64,000 bases of DNA from Desulfobulbaceae bacterium (GTDB lineage Bacteria; Desulfobacterota; Desulfobulbia; Desulfobulbales; Desulfobulbaceae). The stretch covers positions 1-64,000 of the forward strand of contig JAAYIE010000084.1 in NCBI GenBank assembly GCA_012744275.1, given 5' to 3'. The position numbers were made by a program, and so were the translations under genes. The notes beneath the pieces were generated by a model. That model ran no database searches, was not told the DNA's origin, and saw nothing but the letters and a program-made list of their open reading frames with translations. This document shows, one piece after another, positions 62,642 to 64,000 of this stretch. Every line of letters starts with the position of its first letter. Within the stretch, counting starts at the first letter, position 1.

Positions 62642-63607
62642 ATGCACATTCTCATCCTGCTTTTCTATATAGTGATTCTCTTCGCAGTGGTCATGCTGCA
62701 CGTTGCTTACGCCACGTATTTCGAGCGCAAGATCATCGGCCATATGCAGGTGCGCATGGGGCCGATGGAAGTTGGTTGGCACGGCTTGCTTCAGCCCATT
62801 GCCGATGGCGTCAAATGCTTTTTTAAGGAAGATGTCATCCCTGAAAACGTGGATGCCTTCGGCTTCCGCATGGCACCAGTGGTCAGCCTTGCCGCCATGG
62901 TCGGAGCACTGGCGGTACTGCCCTTTGCCCCGGGCTGGGTCATCGCGGATATCGATATCGGCCTGCTCTATATCTTCGCCATGAGTGGACTTGCCAGCTA
63001 TGGTGTTATCCTGGCCGGATGGTCATCCAATTCGAAGTTCAGTTTCCTGGGCGGACTTCGATCCATGGCCCAGGTGATCAGTTATGAAATCGCCATGGGG
63101 CTCAGCCTGGTTGGGGTCATGCTGCTCTCGGGCTCCCTGAACCTGACCACCATTGTCGAAGCGCAGAGCGGCACTTTTGGCGGCATGTACATTTTTCCGC
63201 AAATTATCGCCTTCGGCATTTTTTTTGTGGCGATGCTCGCCGAGACAAACCGGGTACCCTTCGATTTACCCGAAGCCGAAGCAGAGCTGGTTTCCGGCTA
63301 TTCCACAGAATACAGCGGCATGCGCTACGCCATCTTTTTCATGGCAGAGTATGTGGGCATGCTGGTTATGTCCGCTTTGGGTACGATTTGCTTTTTCGGT
63401 GGCTGGAGCGGCCCCTTTGCGGTTCCGTTCTTCCCGGCGCTGTGGTTCGTACTCAAGGTGTATGCCTTCATGTTTGTATTTATCTGGATACGGGCCACCA
63501 TGCCGCGCTACCGTTACGACCAGCTCATGGAACTGGGCTGGAAATGGCTCATCCCGCTTGCCCTGGCCAACATCGTGGTCACGGCAGTGTGCAAGGTTTT
63601 GTTCTGA
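62642..63607 (+). CDS. nuoH: NADH-quinone oxidoreductase subunit H
   Basis: A 321-residue membrane protein with about eight helices. NuoH motifs are ATYFERKIIGHMQVRMGPMEVG, ADGVKCFFKEDVIPEN, and MLAETNRVPFDLPEAEAELV, then SGYSTEYSGMRYA, WIRATMPRYRYDQLMELGWK and PLALAN. It forms the channel entry for quinone. AGGAG precedes the ATG. nuoG is absent before it. Confidence 0.97.
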   Translation: MHILILLFYIVILFAVVMLHVAYATYFERKIIGHMQVRMGPMEVGWHGLLQPIADGVKCFFKEDVIPENVDAFGFRMAPVVSLAAMVGALAVLPFAPGWVIADIDIGLLYIFAMSGLASYGVILAGWSSNSKFSFLGGLRSMAQVISYEIAMGLSLVGVMLLSGSLNLTTIVEAQSGTFGGMYIFPQIIAFGIFFVAMLAETNRVPFDLPEAEAELVSGYSTEYSGMRYAIFFMAEYVGMLVMSALGTICFFGGWSGPFAVPFFPALWFVLKVYAFMFVFIWIRATMPRYRYDQLMELGWKWLIPLALANIVVTAVCKVLF

Positions 63608-63622
63608 GGCCGGGGCGGTTTT

Positions 63623-64000
63623 ATGCAGATTCAATACAAAAAAAAGCGTAACCTGCTGCAAAACTTGCTGCTGGTAGAGTTGGTGCAGGGCATGTGGCTC
63701 ACTTTGCGCCGTTTGTTCACCAAACCCATCACCCTGCAGTATCCCCACGAACAGCCCAATGTGCGGCGTGGGTTTCGTGGGCAGCACGCCTTGGTGCGCG
63801 ATCCGCACAGCGGCACCACCAGGTGTATCGGGTGCATGAAATGCGCAATGGTGTGTCCATCTCGCTGCATTCGTATCCGCATCCATAAGGAGCCCGAGCA
63901 CGGCAACCGCCGCTTTATTGACGAGTATAATATTGATGTACTGCGCTGCGTGTACTGCGGTTACTGTGCCGAAGTGTGCCCGGTGAATGCGATTATCCTC
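63623..64000 (+). CDS. nuoI: NADH-quinone oxidoreductase subunit I, N-terminal part (cut by window end)
   Basis: The visible 126 residues include an N-terminal amphipathic helix and two [4Fe-4S] ferredoxin sites, CIGCMKCAMVCP and CVYCGYCAEVCP, which are the N6a/N6b ligands. The gene starts 15 bp after nuoH. It runs off the right edge of the window. Confidence 0.95.
   Translation, partial: MQIQYKKKRNLLQNLLLVELVQGMWLTLRRLFTKPITLQYPHEQPNVRRGFRGQHALVRDPHSGTTRCIGCMKCAMVCPSRCIRIRIHKEPEHGNRRFIDEYNIDVLRCVYCGYCAEVCPVNAIIL

Overview
The window looks like a chromosomal segment of an anaerobic, respiratory Gram-negative bacterium, most likely a sulfate- or sulfur-metabolising member of the Desulfobacterota (Desulfobulbales-like). 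This placement is inferred from gene content, not from a marker-gene comparison. It rests on a Nap cluster arranged M-A-D-G-H as known from Desulfovibrio desulfuricans, many polyferredoxins and NrfD-type membrane proteins, DUF362 and DUF3683 proteins, and a complex I locus running A-B-C-D-H-I with no E, F or G genes in between. Genes are densely packed on both strands, and most have recognisable families.

Layout. 0-5.4 kb: end of a TonB-dependent receptor, a YfiR-like periplasmic protein, and a hybrid sensor kinase split by a complete IS1595-type element with an 8-bp target duplication. 5.4-7.9 kb: HIT protein, an unknown secreted protein, an SF2 helicase. 8.0-12.7 kb: periplasmic nitrate reductase operon (tetrahaem cytochrome, NapA, NapD, NapG, NapH). 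12.8-15.9 kb: typA, then a small ORF with an in-frame TGA that may be a two-helix selenoprotein, an unknown membrane protein, tRNA-Gln. 16.2-20.2 kb: tRNA-Asn, DUF2062, ksgA, tsaD, moaA. 20.4-26.0 kb: a six-gene minus-strand operon for uptake and oxidation of a polar amino acid (ABC transporter, FAD-linked hydroxyacid oxidase, aminotransferase). 26.3-32.2 kb: DUF362 protein plus membrane polyferredoxin, uup, pheA. 32.5-39.5 kb: secreted repeat protein, tRNA-Pro, rsmE, dtd, PreP-type metalloprotease, DUF1992 protein, unknown exported protein. 39.8-50.0 kb: KamA-type radical SAM enzyme, MCE-like lipoprotein, rhomboid protease, a 1213-residue FAD/Fe-S oxidoreductase, rpsT, pentapeptide-repeat protein. 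50.2-64 kb: two divergent NrfD paralogues, each preceded by a small membrane-protein gene, a MerR regulator, a PAS-sigma54 activator, a leaderless molybdopterin oxidoreductase with its four-cluster ferredoxin subunit, and directly after these nuoABCDHI (nuoI cut by the window end).

How it fits together. The window carries two electron-transfer hubs. In Nap, quinol electrons would pass through NapH/NapG, and perhaps the tetrahaem cytochrome, to NapA. In the 50-64 kb hub, NrfD quinone modules, a molybdopterin/ferredoxin pair and a complex I without visible NADH-input genes lie side by side. Superimposed on this is a family of short dispersed repeats (65-140 bp, imperfect inverted ends, seven recognised copies), six of which lie within about 20 bp of a stop codon.

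The most novel candidates are the putative CxxU membrane selenoprotein at 14607-14768, the repeat family, and the molybdopterin-oxidoreductase/complex I arrangement. All assignments come from reading the sequence; no database search was run.
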